Notes: generated from the letters alone by a model not told the origin. 64,000 nucleotides of DNA from Elephas maximus indicus (GCF_024166365.1 NC_064827.1:15913001-15977000), one strand, 5' to 3'. Numbered from the stretch's first letter, positions 23,777-36,606 are shown. Made by a program: numbers and translations.

Positions 23777-24385
23777 ATTACTCAGTGAGGTGTGGTGGAT
23801 AGCTTTTGTGTGGCCTTTGTCGCCATGGTCTTGTAACTCTCACTGAAGTGACTGGGTGGGACTGTGCAAACAGGGTTAACTGTGGCCCACCAAGGGGATT
23901 GGTCACTTTTGCCATCCCACTGGGCTTGAAGTGAGCCATCCCAAAGGCGGGAAGGAGAGGATCCCACCACCACCAAGGAAAAACAGCCAGGATGGCAACT
24001 GGGTCCTTTTGGACTTGGGATCCCTGCACTTAGAAGCTCCTGGAACCAGAAGACCAAGAGAGGGAGCAAGTTGTAACCCTGAAGACAGTGAGAAGCGGTG
24101 GCAGAGATCTGCAGCAGGAGATGCCGTACTGGGCTTCCCAGCCCAGAGAGAGTGCTAAGTACCTCTGGGCACCGGCCAAGGGCTGGAGCCAAGTGCCTGT
24201 GAGCACAACTGGGAAGACACTGTCCTGATAGAACTGTATCCTCAGTGTTCTTGAGCCTGAATTGTAACTGTTATTTCCCTAATAAATCCCATAATCATGA
24301 GTATTGTCTATGAGTTCTGTGTGGCCAACGCAATGAATTATCGAACCAGCAGAGAAGTAACAAGTGACGTGGGAGGGGTGTTTGG
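23777..24385 (+). mobile_element. LTR-like element (solo), family not identified
   Basis: About 600 bases of moderately GC-rich sequence ending with a typical LTR layout: CCTAATAAATCCCATAATC (poly-A signal) then CTATGAGTTCTGTGTGGCC. No internal retroviral sequence sits on either side. It differs from the MLT1-like LTRs in this window. Confidence 0.55.
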
Positions 24386-25029
24386 TGTCAGATGGTGGAG
24401 AGAGGAGGCATGTCTGACCTCTGCTTCATAAGAATGAGCCTTGGGCTATCACTTTCGATTCTCCTTCCCCCTTGTGAAGTTAAAAATTACAGGAGGTCAA
24501 ACACTGCCCCCACGCCGTTTTTACACTCAATGTTGGAGAGAAAAGTTCTCATACTACACCAGTGGGCACAGCCTTCCAGGAAGCCAATTTGGTAATAATC
24601 GTTAAAATTAAACATGCACATATTCTTTGGCCCATCATACTTCAAAGAATCTACTGTACAGACACGTGTCCACAACTGTAGACAATAAAACGCACACACA
24701 GCACTGTTCGCTATTTAAAAAGTAAACCCAGAAACATATACTGAGAATACCATTCGAAGTCCTTATTATTGCATATAAGACCTACTCTGTTATGGCCCTT
24801 GTCTACTATAACATACATGATGATTTATAAATAAATATGCGTATATAGGGAGGTAAATAATCAAACATTTTTGGGAAGCCAGATCATAAAAGTTTGGAGA
24901 CCACTGCTCTCATCTGTACGTACACGCTACCTGATGTCCAAAAATATTTTCAAAATAAGTCTTCATGCCCATTAAAAAAAAAGCATTTATCATGGACTAT
25001 TAATTTTTCTTTTTTTTCTACCTTCTATC

Positions 25030-25950
25030 CTCCCAGTTGTTAAGCTTATTTTATTTTTGTCTTCATCCAGACCTCCAGTTCCTTGCCTGACTCCTCCATT
25101 TGCTCTAATACAATTCAGCCTCTTCCAGCTATCCACAAAGATAATTGGTTCTGATCCCAGAATACATACAATACTATTCTCTTATCCACACCCTCAACTC
25201 CTCTGTCCAGTTATCTTTTTGTCTCAGGTACCTATGTCCTTCTTGCGTCTCAGCCAAAAGCTCCTCCACTAACTAAGCACTATAGAAAAAAATCACCACC
25301 TGTAGTCTGTTGTCCGACTAAACCTCAACTGGACTCTCAACCCTTGCCTAAGGCTTCTCTGAAGACAGTCAACTATCTCTCTCATTCTCCATAAAGGCAA
25401 TTTCAAACACCACCATTATCCAAAAGCTTCACCCCACCACCCACTGTCACTTAGGAGTTGGCCATGTCAACTACAAATTTCACAGAGAAAATGATAGTTT
25501 TTAAGTAGGAGATCCATTAGTTTCCTGTCTCTTAAAAAACAAAATTATCTGAATCCAGACCCATTCTTAAGTTTCAGTGAAAAATCTGCCTCCCATCCTC
25601 TCATAAAGACTAACCCCCCAAAAACTAAATTTTCAGAATTTGCATTTTATTATCTTCTGAATCTTCAACCTCCCTTTCTCTATTAGTTCCCTTTAACATA
25701 TAAATATGTCCAAGTTTATATTAAAAACAAATCTTTCCTTTTGGAAAGTCACATCTAAACTGCTGGTCCACTTCCTCTTTCATTCACACTTTAACCTACT
25801 GTAACCTGGCATCTGTCTGCACCTGATCTATTGAAACTGCTCTGCCCAAATGACCTTCCAGTTGTGAAATTCAATGGGTATTCTTCCATTCTTATTTCAC
25901 TCACCCTCTCTGAACCATCTGATCACTCTCTTGTCAAGAACTTGAACTGG
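25030..25950 (+). mobile_element. L2-type LINE remnant
   Basis: C/T-rich old sequence containing an L2-like block, GATCTATTGAAACTGCTCTG, then AAATGACCTTCCAGTTGTG. Heavily decayed; no coding potential. Confidence 0.55.
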
Positions 25951-26139
25951 ACTTTGCAGAAAAAAATAAAACAGTTTTTGATAGGCAAAAAAGAGTAGAG
26001 ACGGAATACTGATGAATAACAGAAATATTCGTATTTACTCAAATTCATGTGAAATATTTACTTGGCAACAGGGATTCAGTAATGAACACAGTAACAGTTT
26101 GTACATAAGGGGTTAAAAACATAAAAATCAAAGATAATT

Positions 26140-26640
26140 TTGATATATTTAGGTTGAAACAATGGTGCAGCACCTTTCACAACAGCCAAAAGATGGAAAC
26201 AACCAAACTGTCCATCAAGGGATGAAAAGATTAACAAAATACGGCAAATAAATACAATGAAATGCTATTCAGCCATAAAGAGAAAAGAAGTTCTGATGTA
26301 TATCATAACACAGATAAAACTTCAAAACACCATGCTTCGCAAAATCAGTTGCAAAAAGACAAATACTGTATGATCTCACTTGTATGACATAAGCAAATAC
26401 ATAGAAACCAAAAATTATTAGTGGTCCCAGGGATGGGACGGAGGGGAAAGGGGAAAAGGGGGGGGGGGAATTTTTGCTTGGGGCATGAAGTTTATGTCAA
26501 TTGTGGAATGATTTGGAAAAAGATAGCAAGAAAGGGTATACGACTTAGAGAATGTCATCAATGTCACTGAATAATGTAGAAATTGCTGAGATGGTGTATG
26601 TCTTGCTATGTATATTTTCATGGAAAAGGAAAAAAAAGAT
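26140..26640 (+). mobile_element. Old L1 ORF2 end/3' UTR fragment
   Basis: Contains AAAAGATGGAAACAACCAAAC, CATCAAGGGATGAAAAG and GCTATTCAGCCATAAAGAG, the conserved C-terminal L1 ORF2 pattern. A G-run lies at 26458-26469. Confidence 0.7.
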
Positions 26641-26710
26641 AAAACTTCCAAAGCCTGCGTTCAGTTTTGAACTTGCACCAAATAAATAACCAAGACAACA
26701 ACAACAAAAA

Positions 26711-26910
26711 AAACCCATGGCCGTCAAGTTGATTTTGACTCATAGCGACCCTACAGGACAGAGTAGAACTACTTCATAGGATTTCCAAGGCTGTAAATCT
26801 TTACAGAAGCAAACTGCCACATCTTTATCCTGCAGAGCAGCTGGTGGGTACAAATCACTGCCCTTGTGATTAGCAGCCGAGCACTTAGCCACTGTGCCAC
26901 CTGGCTCCTC
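26711..26910 (-). mobile_element. AfroSINE
   Basis: Reverse copy from AAACCCATGGCCGTCAAGTTG to GCACTTAGCCACTGTGCCACC. Confidence 0.88.
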
Positions 26911-28496
26911 TAAATAAATGATATAATACTCCAAAAAGCAACTGAAGACCATAACTAATTAAAAACAAAACAATTACAAAAAACAAATTTATTCTTTGTT
27001 TAGAATACATTTCTCTTTGATTCTGTTTTTCTAATTTAAGGAAGACACAAAGGTAAATGTAAAGTTTTTATTTACACAGCAATCATATTTGAAAAGTGTT
27101 TTGCTTACCTCAGCAACTTCGCTAAGCATTTTTACTAAGTTACAGTTACCTGCTCAACAGTTCATTCCTTACCACACAGAACCACTCAGGAGTTTTCAGT
27201 ACAGGCAGAAAGGAAGGTTCCTTAGATCACTAACTCTTACACAGTCCAGATATGTTCACATTTCCTGGAAGACACGAAAGTTGTGACAAGTCTGCAAAGT
27301 AGGCTGGGAGATACCTTGGCTTCCTGTTCTTGATTATCTCCTCTAAGTATGCGCAAAGCATCGATGAGACTTCATGGTAGACTGTAAATTCAGAATACTT
27401 TTATACTCAGACAATGCACAAGAAGAAAAGACAGAAAAGCCAGCACAAATTTTGTCTCTGCCTACATGAAAAAACAGATCGTGACGAAGAGATTTAGGGA
27501 CCTGGCAAGAGCAAAGGACATAACTGAAATCAGGAGGATGCGACAAGTGGATATTACGGTGCCCATATAAAACAAGTAATGTTACCAACTTTAGCCTTTA
27601 ATTCCAAAAATGGGAGGAATACCATTCTTATTCTCCACAAACCAGTAATTTCATGATTTGCTCACTTATTTCTTATGCTAAGTGACCAAAACATGAGTAA
27701 TGCAAATGGTAATTCCACTATACTATTAAAATGCCACATATTTTATGGAAAAATAAGTAGATGAAAAAATCCTGGAAGCTTCAGAAAAAGGAAAGTCATT
27801 TTGACAGAGGACTTGCCCTACTAGATTATTAAAACAGATTTTAAGTCACAATAATAAAGAAGTTTGATATCAAGAGATGAATAGCTATATCAATAGCACA
27901 TGCAGTGAAGAGAGTCAAAAAATTAGATTCGAATACATCGGGAAATTAACATACCATAAAGATTGCACTTGAAAATGATGGAAAAAGTGTAAGTGAATGT
28001 TGAGACAACTGGCTGAACATTTGCGGGGTAGGGAGGAGCTGGATTTCAACCTTACTCCTTGACCAAATAAATTCTGGATCAATCCATTCATGTGTTCATT
28101 TATTCATTTATTCCTTTGCTCAATATTAAGTACTTACAGGTGGTGGGTTAGGTGTTGGCACCAACACTAACAGGCAAGGTCCCTGTCCTCACTTAACTTA
28201 CGTTCTGGTAGGGAAGACATACAAAAAGCAAGTCACACAAACACACATGCATACGTAAGTTCTAACTGCAAGTTACGCACTATAAGTTCTGTGAAGGACA
28301 GTCAAGAATAATTTCTCTGAGAAAGTGACAGAAGGAGCAGCCCACCATACAAAAAAACAAAAACAAAAACAAAAACCTGGGGGCTTCTAGATAAAAGGAA
28401 CAGCAAGAATAAAGGCCCTGAGGTGAGAAATGGTTTGGCAGATATGCATGAAGAACAGAGCCAAACTCCACAGCCTAATTGCCAATGAAGTGTTTT

Positions 28497-28919
28497 AAGC
28501 TGGTCTCAGTTCTCTGGTGCTGCTATAACAGAAATACTACAAGTGGGTGGCTTTAACAAACAGAAATTTATTTTCTCACAGTTTAAGAGGCTAGAAGTCT
28601 GAATTCAGGATGCTGGCTCTAAGGGATGGGTTTCTGTCTCTTTTGGCTCTGGAGGAAGGTCCTTGGCTCTTTGAGCTTCTGCTCCTGGGAAATTTTCAAG
28701 CGGTCTGGCATCTCTCTTCCCTCATCTCTACTTCTTTCGCTTTCTCGTTTAATCTCTTTTATATCTCAAAAGAGACTGATTTAGAACACACTCTACACTA
28801 ATCCTGTCTCATTAATATAACAAAGACAATCCATTCTCAAATGGAATTATAACCACAAGCACAGAGGTTAGGATTTACAACACATATTTTTTTGGGGTCG
28901 CAATTCAATCCCTAACAGC
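28497..28919 (-). mobile_element. MLT1-like LTR
   Basis: Reverse orientation: GTCTCAGTTCTCTGGTGCTG at the left and GGTCGCAATTCAATCCCTAAC at the right. Its reverse complement matches the layout of the elements at 9666-10288 and 30546-31002, including the 'gagaaaataaatttctg' poly-A signal block. Confidence 0.7.
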
Positions 28920-30423
28920 GAAGTACTGACTTCCTTTAAAGTACTCTTTTTTTTTTTTTTAAGTTCACTCTGGCTGCTGGGTAGAAAATGGATTCCAGCA
29001 GGAAAAAGCAGAAGCAGAAATACAAGTCAAGAAACTACGGCAGTAATGCAGGCAAGAGATGGTGTATACTTAAGTGGTGACAGTGGGGAGAAATAGACAA
29101 GATTTAAAATATACTTTAAAGGCAGAAAGTTCAGGGCAGCAAATATGTTCAATATAGGGAATAGGTGAAAAGGAAGAAGCAACGAAAAAGGCTAGTTTTT
29201 TGGTCAAAGCAAATTGGTAGAAGGTGGAGCCATTTACTCGGATGGGAAGAACAGACTTACTAAAACAAACCATCACCCCCCTAAAAAAGGTTCAGTTTTG
29301 AACACGTTAAAGTTTAAGATGACTATTAGACACCCAGTTGGATAAAAGAAACTATTAACTACAGTGGCCTCTGAACAGTAGGGGAACAGGGGACCAGTGA
29401 GAGGAGACTTATTTTTTGTTTTACTACCTCTTGTACTGTTTAACTTTTAATTGTTCCTAAATATCTTTTATTTAGCATGCGTCCACAAAAATGCAAACTG
29501 TCAAATTAAGCACAATCAGCTCAAACTGTCAATATATGTCTACAATTTATTATTTTTTGTCATAATTCATTTTTTTCAGTTACTGGCAGACAAAGCTGTT
29601 GAAAAATTTACAGAATAACAAATTTGTAAAATTCTATTTTAATATAATTTTTCCCCTAAGAACTGGGAGAAGACTGAAGTTATTTAAAGAAACAAAACAA
29701 CTAAGTCTAACCTAAAAGTATTTACAGGGACTTAAACCTAGTTTATTACTAAAATTATTCAAGAAAAAAAGTGCTGCCTTTCTCTCATTTTTAGCATTGC
29801 TGATTTCTGCCACAGATAAAACAATTTTTTTCAGATACATTTGTATATAATCTTTTGCCAAATTTCTGACCTAAGAGAATCAAAGCCAAATACAATTCTT
29901 TAAATTTCGAAGTCAAAAGAATAAGGTGAAAATTAAGGGAAGGGAAAAGCTCAAAACGATGCTCATTTTCTCCCTCTAATTCATCTCACATTACCTGTCC
30001 TTTCGGCACACTGCTCCTATAGCTCTGGTCATGTATTCCTCCAGCTTAAGCCTTTTAATGTAACAACTCTCTAATACGGAATATCAGGCTATTAGCACAG
30101 CATTTTAGGCCCCCCCTCAATCACACTCATCACTACTTTTCTATATGTATCTACACTCTAGCCAAACTAAACTACTGGCCATTCTCTAGCTGTAAACAGT
30201 GGCTTTTTTACTTTTTTTTTTTATTCTTGTTGCCTGTAATGACCTCTACATCAATTTAGTTTATCAACTCCTGTTTCCATATTGATCTTTCAATCTCCTA
30301 CTGTATATATCAAATAATATGTATTGTAAATATACATTAAATGAAATGAACTGTACCTGTCTTACAACATTTACCATACACTCCTTCTGTTATGCTTTTG
30401 AATACTGTATCCTTCCCTTGGGT

Positions 30424-30545
30424 CTCTCTGGATGGTGCAAATGGTTAAGCACTCAGCTACTAGCTGAAAGGTTGGTGATATGAACTCACCCAGAAGAGCC
30501 TTGGAAGACAGGCCTAGAAATCTTCTTCCAAAAGGACACTGGCCA
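30424..30545 (+). mobile_element. AfroSINE 5' half
   Basis: TGGATGGTGCAAATGGTTAAG then CTAGCTGAAAGGTTGGTG; this resembles the subtype at 42018 and 42541, without the 3' half. Confidence 0.55.
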
Positions 30546-31002
30546 TGATTCCCAGTATTGTGTGGCTGTCCTCCATTCTGTGATTGCAATTTTATGTTAA
30601 AGAGGATTAGGGTGGGACTGTAGCACCTTTACCAGATCACATCCCTGATCCAAGGTAAAGGGAGTTTCCCTGGGGTGTGGCCTGCACCACTTTTTCTCTC
30701 TCAAGAGATAAAAAGAAAGAGAAGTAAAGCAGAGAGCTGGGGACTTCACGCCACCAAGAAAACAGTGTTGGGAGCAGAGTGCGCCCTTTGGAGCTGAGGT
30801 TCCTGCACTGAGATACTCCCAGACCAAGTGAAAACTGATGACAAGGACCTTCCTCTAAAGCCGAAAGAGAGAAAGCGTTCTCCTGGAGCTGGCGCCCTGA
30901 ACTGGGCGTGTAGCCTACCAGACTGTGAGAAAATAAACTTCTCTTTGTTAAAGCCATCCACTTGTGGTATTTCTGTCATAGCAGCACTAGATGACTAAGA
31001 CA
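30546..31002 (+). mobile_element. MLT1-like LTR
   Basis: GGCCATGATTCCCAGTATTG at the left; ACTGTGAGAAAATAAACTTC and CCATCCACTTGTGGTATTTC at the right. Same family as the copies at 9666 and 28497. Confidence 0.7.
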
Positions 31003-31872
31003 GAGGTCAATTAATATTTCATACAAAGAGATTAAAACGGATTACAAATGAGGTAAGGATGCCCTTTATCTCCATTCTTATTCAATATTGTACTGAAGTC
31101 CTAGATATAGCAATAAGGCAAGAGAGGAAAATAGAGGGTATCTAAATTGGAAAGGAAGAAGTAAAATTATCCTAATTCACAGATGACATGATCCTATATA
31201 TAGAAAAACCCAGAGACTATATAAAAAATTTACTGGAACTAATAGAAGGATTCAGCAAAGTGGCAGGGTACAACATCAACACACAAATATCAGGTGGGCT
31301 CGTCTATACTAAAAAGGAGGACTCTGAAAAGGAAATCAAGGAAACAATACCATTCACAATAGCCTCCCAAAGGATAAAATACCTAGGAACAAGCAAAACC
31401 AGGGACATAAAAGACTTATACAAGGAAAACTATAAAACACTACTGTAAGAAACTAAAAGAGATCTACATAAACATAAAAACATTTCATGCTCATGGATTG
31501 GAAGACTTAACACTGAAAATGTCACTACTACCAAAAGCAATCTCTATATATAATACAATCCTGATACAACAACATTCTTTCATGAAATGGAAAAACTAAT
31601 CTCCAACTTTATATGGAAAGGAAGCCCTGAACAGAAAAAGCAATGATGAAGAACAAAGCAGGAGGTTTCACATCTCCTGATCTCAAAACTTGCTACACAG
31701 CCACGGAAATCAAAACAGCCTGGTACTGTTTCAATGACAGACACACAGACCAATGGAACAGAACTGAAAACTCCAGAAATAAGTCCATCCATCTATGAGC
31801 AGCTGATCTTTGACAAAGGGTCAAAGTCCATTCAATGGGGAAAAAACAGTCTCTCTTAAAAATGGTGCTGGC

Positions 31873-33078
31873 CAATAGCAAAAAGATGGAAACAACCAAG
31901 GTGTTCATCAACAGACAAATGGATAAACAAATTATGGCATATTCACACAATGGAATACTACACAACGACAAAGAACAATGATGTAGCTGCGGAACATCTC
32001 ATAACATGGGTGAATCTGGAAGGTATTATGCTCAGTGATATTAGTTGCAAAATAACAAATATTGTATGAGACTACTTTTATAAGAACTCAAGAAAAGGTT
32101 TAAACACTGAAGAAAACATTCTTTGATGGTTACAAGGGTACAGAGGGAGTGAGAGGGGTATTCACTAACTAGATAGTAGACAAGAATTATCTTAGGTGAA
32201 GGAAAGGACAACACACAATACAGGGGAAGTCAGCACAACCAGACTAAGCCAAAAGCTAAGAAGTTTCCTGAATACAACCAAACACTTCGAGGGACAGAGT
32301 AGCAGGGACAAGGGTCTGGGGACTGTGGTTTCAGAGGTCATCTAGGTCAACTGGCATAACAAAGTTTATTAATAAAATGTTCTGCATCCCATTTTGGTGA
32401 CTGGCATCTGGGGTCTTAAAAGCTAGTAAGTGGCTGTCTAAGATGCATCAATTGGTCCCAACCCGCCTGGAGCAAAGGAGAATGAAGAACACCAAAGAAA
32501 ATATGAGCCCAAGAGACAGAAATGGCCACATAAACCAGAGACTCTTCCATAAGCCTGAGACCAGAAGAACTAGATGGTGCCCGGCTAACACCAATGACCA
32601 CCCTGAGAGGGAACACAACAGAGAGTTCCTGAAGGAGCAGGAGAAAGGTGGGGTGTAGAACTCAAATTCTAGTAAAGACACCAGACTTCATGGTCTGACT
32701 GAGGCTGGGGGGACCCCAGAAGACATGCCCCACCCCCCCAGACTCTCTGTGTAGCAGAACTAAAACCAGTCCTGAAGCCAACTCCAGACAGAGATTAGAC
32801 TGGACTATAAAGACATAAAATGATACTGGTCAAGAGTGTGCTTCTTGGCTCAAATAGACACAGGAGACTAAATGGGCAGGCCCCGTTCAGAGCCAAGATG
32901 AGAAGGTAGAAGGGGACAGAAGCTGTCTGAATGGATATGGGAATTACACGGTACAGAGAAGGAATGTGCTGTCACATTGTAGGGAGAGCAACTAGGCTCA
33001 CATAACAATGTGTGTATAAGTTTCTGTATGAGAAACTGACTTGAATTGTAAACTTTCACTTAAAGCACAATAAAAAAA
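31873..33078 (+). mobile_element. L1 insertion A, 5'-truncated
   Basis: C-terminal ORF2 plus 3' UTR ending CACAATAAAAAAAAATTTTT. It is flanked by the 13-bp duplication AAATGGTGCTGGC (31860-31872 and 33079-33091). Confidence 0.9.
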
Positions 33079-33416
33079 AATTTTTTTTAAATGGTGCTGG
33101 CAAAACTGGATATCCATATACAGAAAAATGAATGAGGATTCATACCTCACACCATGCACAAAAACTAACTCAAAATGGATCAAAGACCTAAATGTTAAAG
33201 CTAAAACTATAAAATTCTTGGAAAATAACACATGGTCAAAACTAGGGGACCTAATTTTGGCATAAGTAGCCTATCAAATAAAATTAAAAATGCACAAATG
33301 ACAGAAGATAAGTTAGATAGCTAGGTCCTCCTAAAAGTTAAATATTTATGCTCATCAGAAGACTTTGCCAAGAGAGTAAACAGAGAACCTAGAAACAAGG
33401 ACAGGATCTTTGGCAA

Positions 33417-34019
33417 TGACTGTGAGTGGCCACCTAGGATACTCCACTGGTCATACCCCTTCAGGAACAAGGAAGAATGAAGAAAACTAAAGATACAAGG
33501 GAAAGATTAGTCCAAAGGACTAATGGACCACATCTACCACGGTCTCCACCAGACTGAGCCTAGTACAACTAGATGGTGCCCAGATACCACCACTGACCGC
33601 TTTGACAGGGATCCTAAATAGAGGGTCCTGGACAGAGCTTGTGAAAAATGCAGAGCAAAATTCTAACTCAAAAAGAAAGACCAGACTTTCCGGCCTGACA
33701 GAGGCTGGAGAAACCCTGAAAGTATGCCCTCTGGACACGCTTTCAGCTCCATAATGAAGTCACTCCTGAGGGTCACCCTTCAGTCAAAGATTGGACAGGC
33801 CCATAAAGCAAAATGAGACTAAAGGGGCACACCAGCCCTGGGGCAAGGACTAGAAGGCAAGAGGGAACAGCAAAGCTAGTAATAGGGAACTCAAGGTATA
33901 GAAGGGAGAATGTTGACATGCCATGGGGTTGTTGACCAATGTCATAAAACAGTATGTGTACTGTTTAATGAGAAACTAGTTTGCTCTGTAAACCTTCATC
34001 TCAAGTACAATAAAAAGAA
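33417..34019 (+). mobile_element. L1 insertion B, 3' UTR only
   Basis: 3' UTR fragment ending AAGTACAATAAAAAGAA. It is flanked by the 11-bp duplication ATCTTTGGCAA (33406-33416 and 34020-34030). Confidence 0.9.
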
Positions 34020-34278
34020 ATCTTTGGCAAAGATGTATCTGATAAGGGTCTAATCTCTCAAAAAAAAAAAGCTTCAATAACTCTACGACAGACAAACTAT
34101 TCAATCAAAAAGTGGGCAAAGGGGGAGGCGGGGCCAAGATGGCGGACTAGGTAGATGCTACCTCGGATCCCTCTTGCAACAAAGACTCAGAAAAACAAGT
34201 GAATCGATCACATACATAACAATCTACGAACCCTGAACAACAAACACAGATTTAGAGACGGAGAACGAACAAATACGG

Positions 34279-35140
34279 GGAAGCAGCGATTGTTCTCAGA
34301 GCCTGGAGTCAGCGTACCAGTCAGGAAGCAGCGACTGTTCTCAGAGCCTGGAGTCAGCGTACCAGTCAGGTAACCTTCGGCGCCCGATTTGGGGCAGAGC
34401 CCAGGGGAGCAGACTGCACAAACAAGGGGCCCAGCCCTAGCCCCCGAACTCACTCCTGGAGGGGACCCAGCCGGTTTGCACAGGTGGTGTGGTGACGCAG
34501 TCGGTGTGGTGACGCAGCCGGCCGGAGAAGTCCCCGGGAGGCAGTGACTGATCTTGGAGCGGGGAGAGCAGCGTCCCAGCCGGGGAACCATCCCGCTGGG
34601 ATTTTGGCTGGGCGCAGGCACGGCATAAGGATGGAGAGCTGCTCCACCCCCCTGAACTAACCCCGGGAGGGGGCCCAGCCGGTTCGCGCAGGCAGCGTGG
34701 CGACGCAGCCAGTGGGAGAAGTCCCCGGGAGGCAGTGACTGGTCTTGGAGCGGGGAGAGCAGCGTCCCAGCCGGGGAACCGTCCCACCAAAATTTTGACT
34801 GGGCACAGGCACGGCATAAGGACGGAGAGCTGCTCCACCCGCCTGAACTAACCCTGGGAGGGGGCCCAGCCGGTTCGCGAGGGCGGCGTGGCGACGCAGC
34901 CGGTGGGAGAAGTCCCCGGGAGGCAGCGACTGGTCTTGGAGCGGGGAGAGCAGCGTCCCAGCCGGGACACGTGGTCACGGCACAAGAACGGGGAGCTGCT
35001 CCATTCACCTGAACCAACCCCGGGAGGGGGCCCAGCTGGTTCGCGGAGGCAGCACGGCTACACAGCTGGCGGGACAAGAAGTCCCCGGGAGGCAGCAACT
35101 GATTTTGGAGTCGAGAGTGCACCGTTCCAGTAGGAGAATC
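34279..35140 (+). repeat. Tandem repeats in the L1 5' UTR
   Basis: Two 45-bp units (34279-34323 and 34324-34368, beginning GGAAGCAGCGA), then units beginning CCCCGGGAGGCAG at 34532, 34723, 34914 and 35083. These have spacings of 191, 191 and 169 bases and a partial last copy. CpG-rich throughout. Confidence 0.92.
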
Positions 35141-35462
35141 TTAACGTTGGGCGTGGGGCTGGCAGCGGAGGATCTGACCATGATTCCAGCGGGCCAGACC
35201 CCCGGGGGCAATCTCCACACAGCCAGCACACATAGGCGACGCGCCCCGTGGGAATCTCAGATATAATAGTCATTCCAAGCAAGACAAGCAACTCTGGCTA
35301 TATTCTGAGGTGCTACTCTCCTATCTCTCTGATCCCTCCCCCACCCTCCCCAGGCGGCTTCATTAACATCCGAATACCCTGAGCCAGAGGGAGAACTCTG
35401 ATAGGGATCTGACTGCATTTTTTTTTTTTAGCGGATTTTCTGGAAAAACTAGTTTCCCAGTG

Positions 35463-35828
35463 ATGGCTCGGAGACAGCAGTCCATATCAAACCACATAAT
35501 GAAGCAGACCATGACAGCTTCTCCAACCCCCCAAACAAAAGAATCAAAATCTTTCCCAAATGAAGATACAATCCTGGAATTATCAGATACACAATATAAA
35601 AAACTAATTTACAGAATGGTTCAAGACATCACAAACGAAATAAGGCAAACTGCAGAAAAAGCCAAGGAACACACTGATAAAACTGTTGAAGAACTCAAAA
35701 AGATTATTCAAGAACATAGTGGAAAAATTAATAAGTTGCAAGAATCCATAGAGAGACAGCATGTAGAAATCCAAAAGATTCACAATAAAATTACAGAATT
35801 AGACAACGCAATAGGAAGTCAGCTATGA
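35463..35828 (+). pseudogene. L1 ORF1 N-terminal fragment
   Basis: Open frame of 121 codons starting MARRQQSISNHIMKQTM. After a Ser/Thr/Pro-rich start it is a long coiled coil (EKAKEHTDKTVEELKKIIQE..., about residues 55-118), the trimerising part of the L1 ORF1 RNA-binding protein. It stops at the deletion junction, so the RRM and C-terminal domains are missing and it cannot make a working chaperone. Confidence 0.85.
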
Positions 35829-35862
35829 CATCTCAGACCAGCGCCTGATCTCTAAAATCTAC

Positions 35863-36525
35863 ATGATTCTGTCAAAACTCAACCACAAAAAGACAAACAA
35901 CCACATCAAGAAGTGGTCAAAGGATATGAACATACATTTCACTAAAGAAGATATTCAGGCAGCCAACAGATACATGAGAAAATGCTCTCGATCATTAGCC
36001 ATTAGAGAAATGCAAATTAAAACTATGATGAGATTCCATTTCACACCAACAAGGCTGGCATTAATCCAAAAAACACAAAATAATAAATGTTCGAGAGGCT
36101 GCGGAGAGATTGGAACTCTTATACACTGCTGGTGGGAATGTAAAATGGTACAACCACTTTGGAAATCCATCTGGCGTTATCTTAAACAGTTAGAAATAGA
36201 ACTACCATACAACCCAGAGATCCCACTCCTCGGAATATACCCTAGAGATACAAGAGCCTTCACACAAACAGATATATGCACACCCATGTTTATTGCAGCT
36301 CTGTTTACAATAGCAAAAAGCTGGAAGCAACCAAGGTGCCCATCAACGGATGAATGGGTAAATAAATTGTGGTATATTCACACAATGGAATACTACGCAT
36401 CGATAAAGAACAGTGACGAATCTCTGAAACATTTCATAACATGGAGGAACCTGGAAGGCATTATGCTGAGTGAAATTAGTCAGAGGCAAAAGGACAAATA
36501 TTGTATAAGACCACTATTATAAGAT
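35863..36525 (+). pseudogene. L1 ORF2 C-terminal fragment
   Basis: Open frame of 219 codons matching the ORF2 C-terminus after the reverse transcriptase: [36 protein letters not shown], then the Cys-rich [20 protein letters not shown], and the end [11 protein letters not shown]. The endonuclease and reverse transcriptase parts are deleted. The absence of stops suggests a recent insertion. The first codons before MILSKL continue the same ORF2 frame. Confidence 0.87.
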
Positions 36526-36576
36526 CTTGAGAAATAGTAAAAACTGAGAAGAACACATACTTTTGTGGTTACGAAG

Positions 36577-36606
36577 GGGGGAGGGAGGGAGGGAGGGAGG
36601 GAGAGG
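36577..36606 (+). repeat. GGGA polypurine repeat in L1 3' UTR
   Basis: Repeated GGGAGGGAGG units, the G-rich polypurine tract typical of L1 3' UTRs. The same tract appears reversed (CCCT repeats) at about 63325-63342. Confidence 0.85.

Noticed and set aside
34532..35090. CRISPR-like or satellite array
   Set aside because: The 169-191-base repeats are within an L1 5' UTR, have no spacer/repeat alternation and are explained as promoter monomers.
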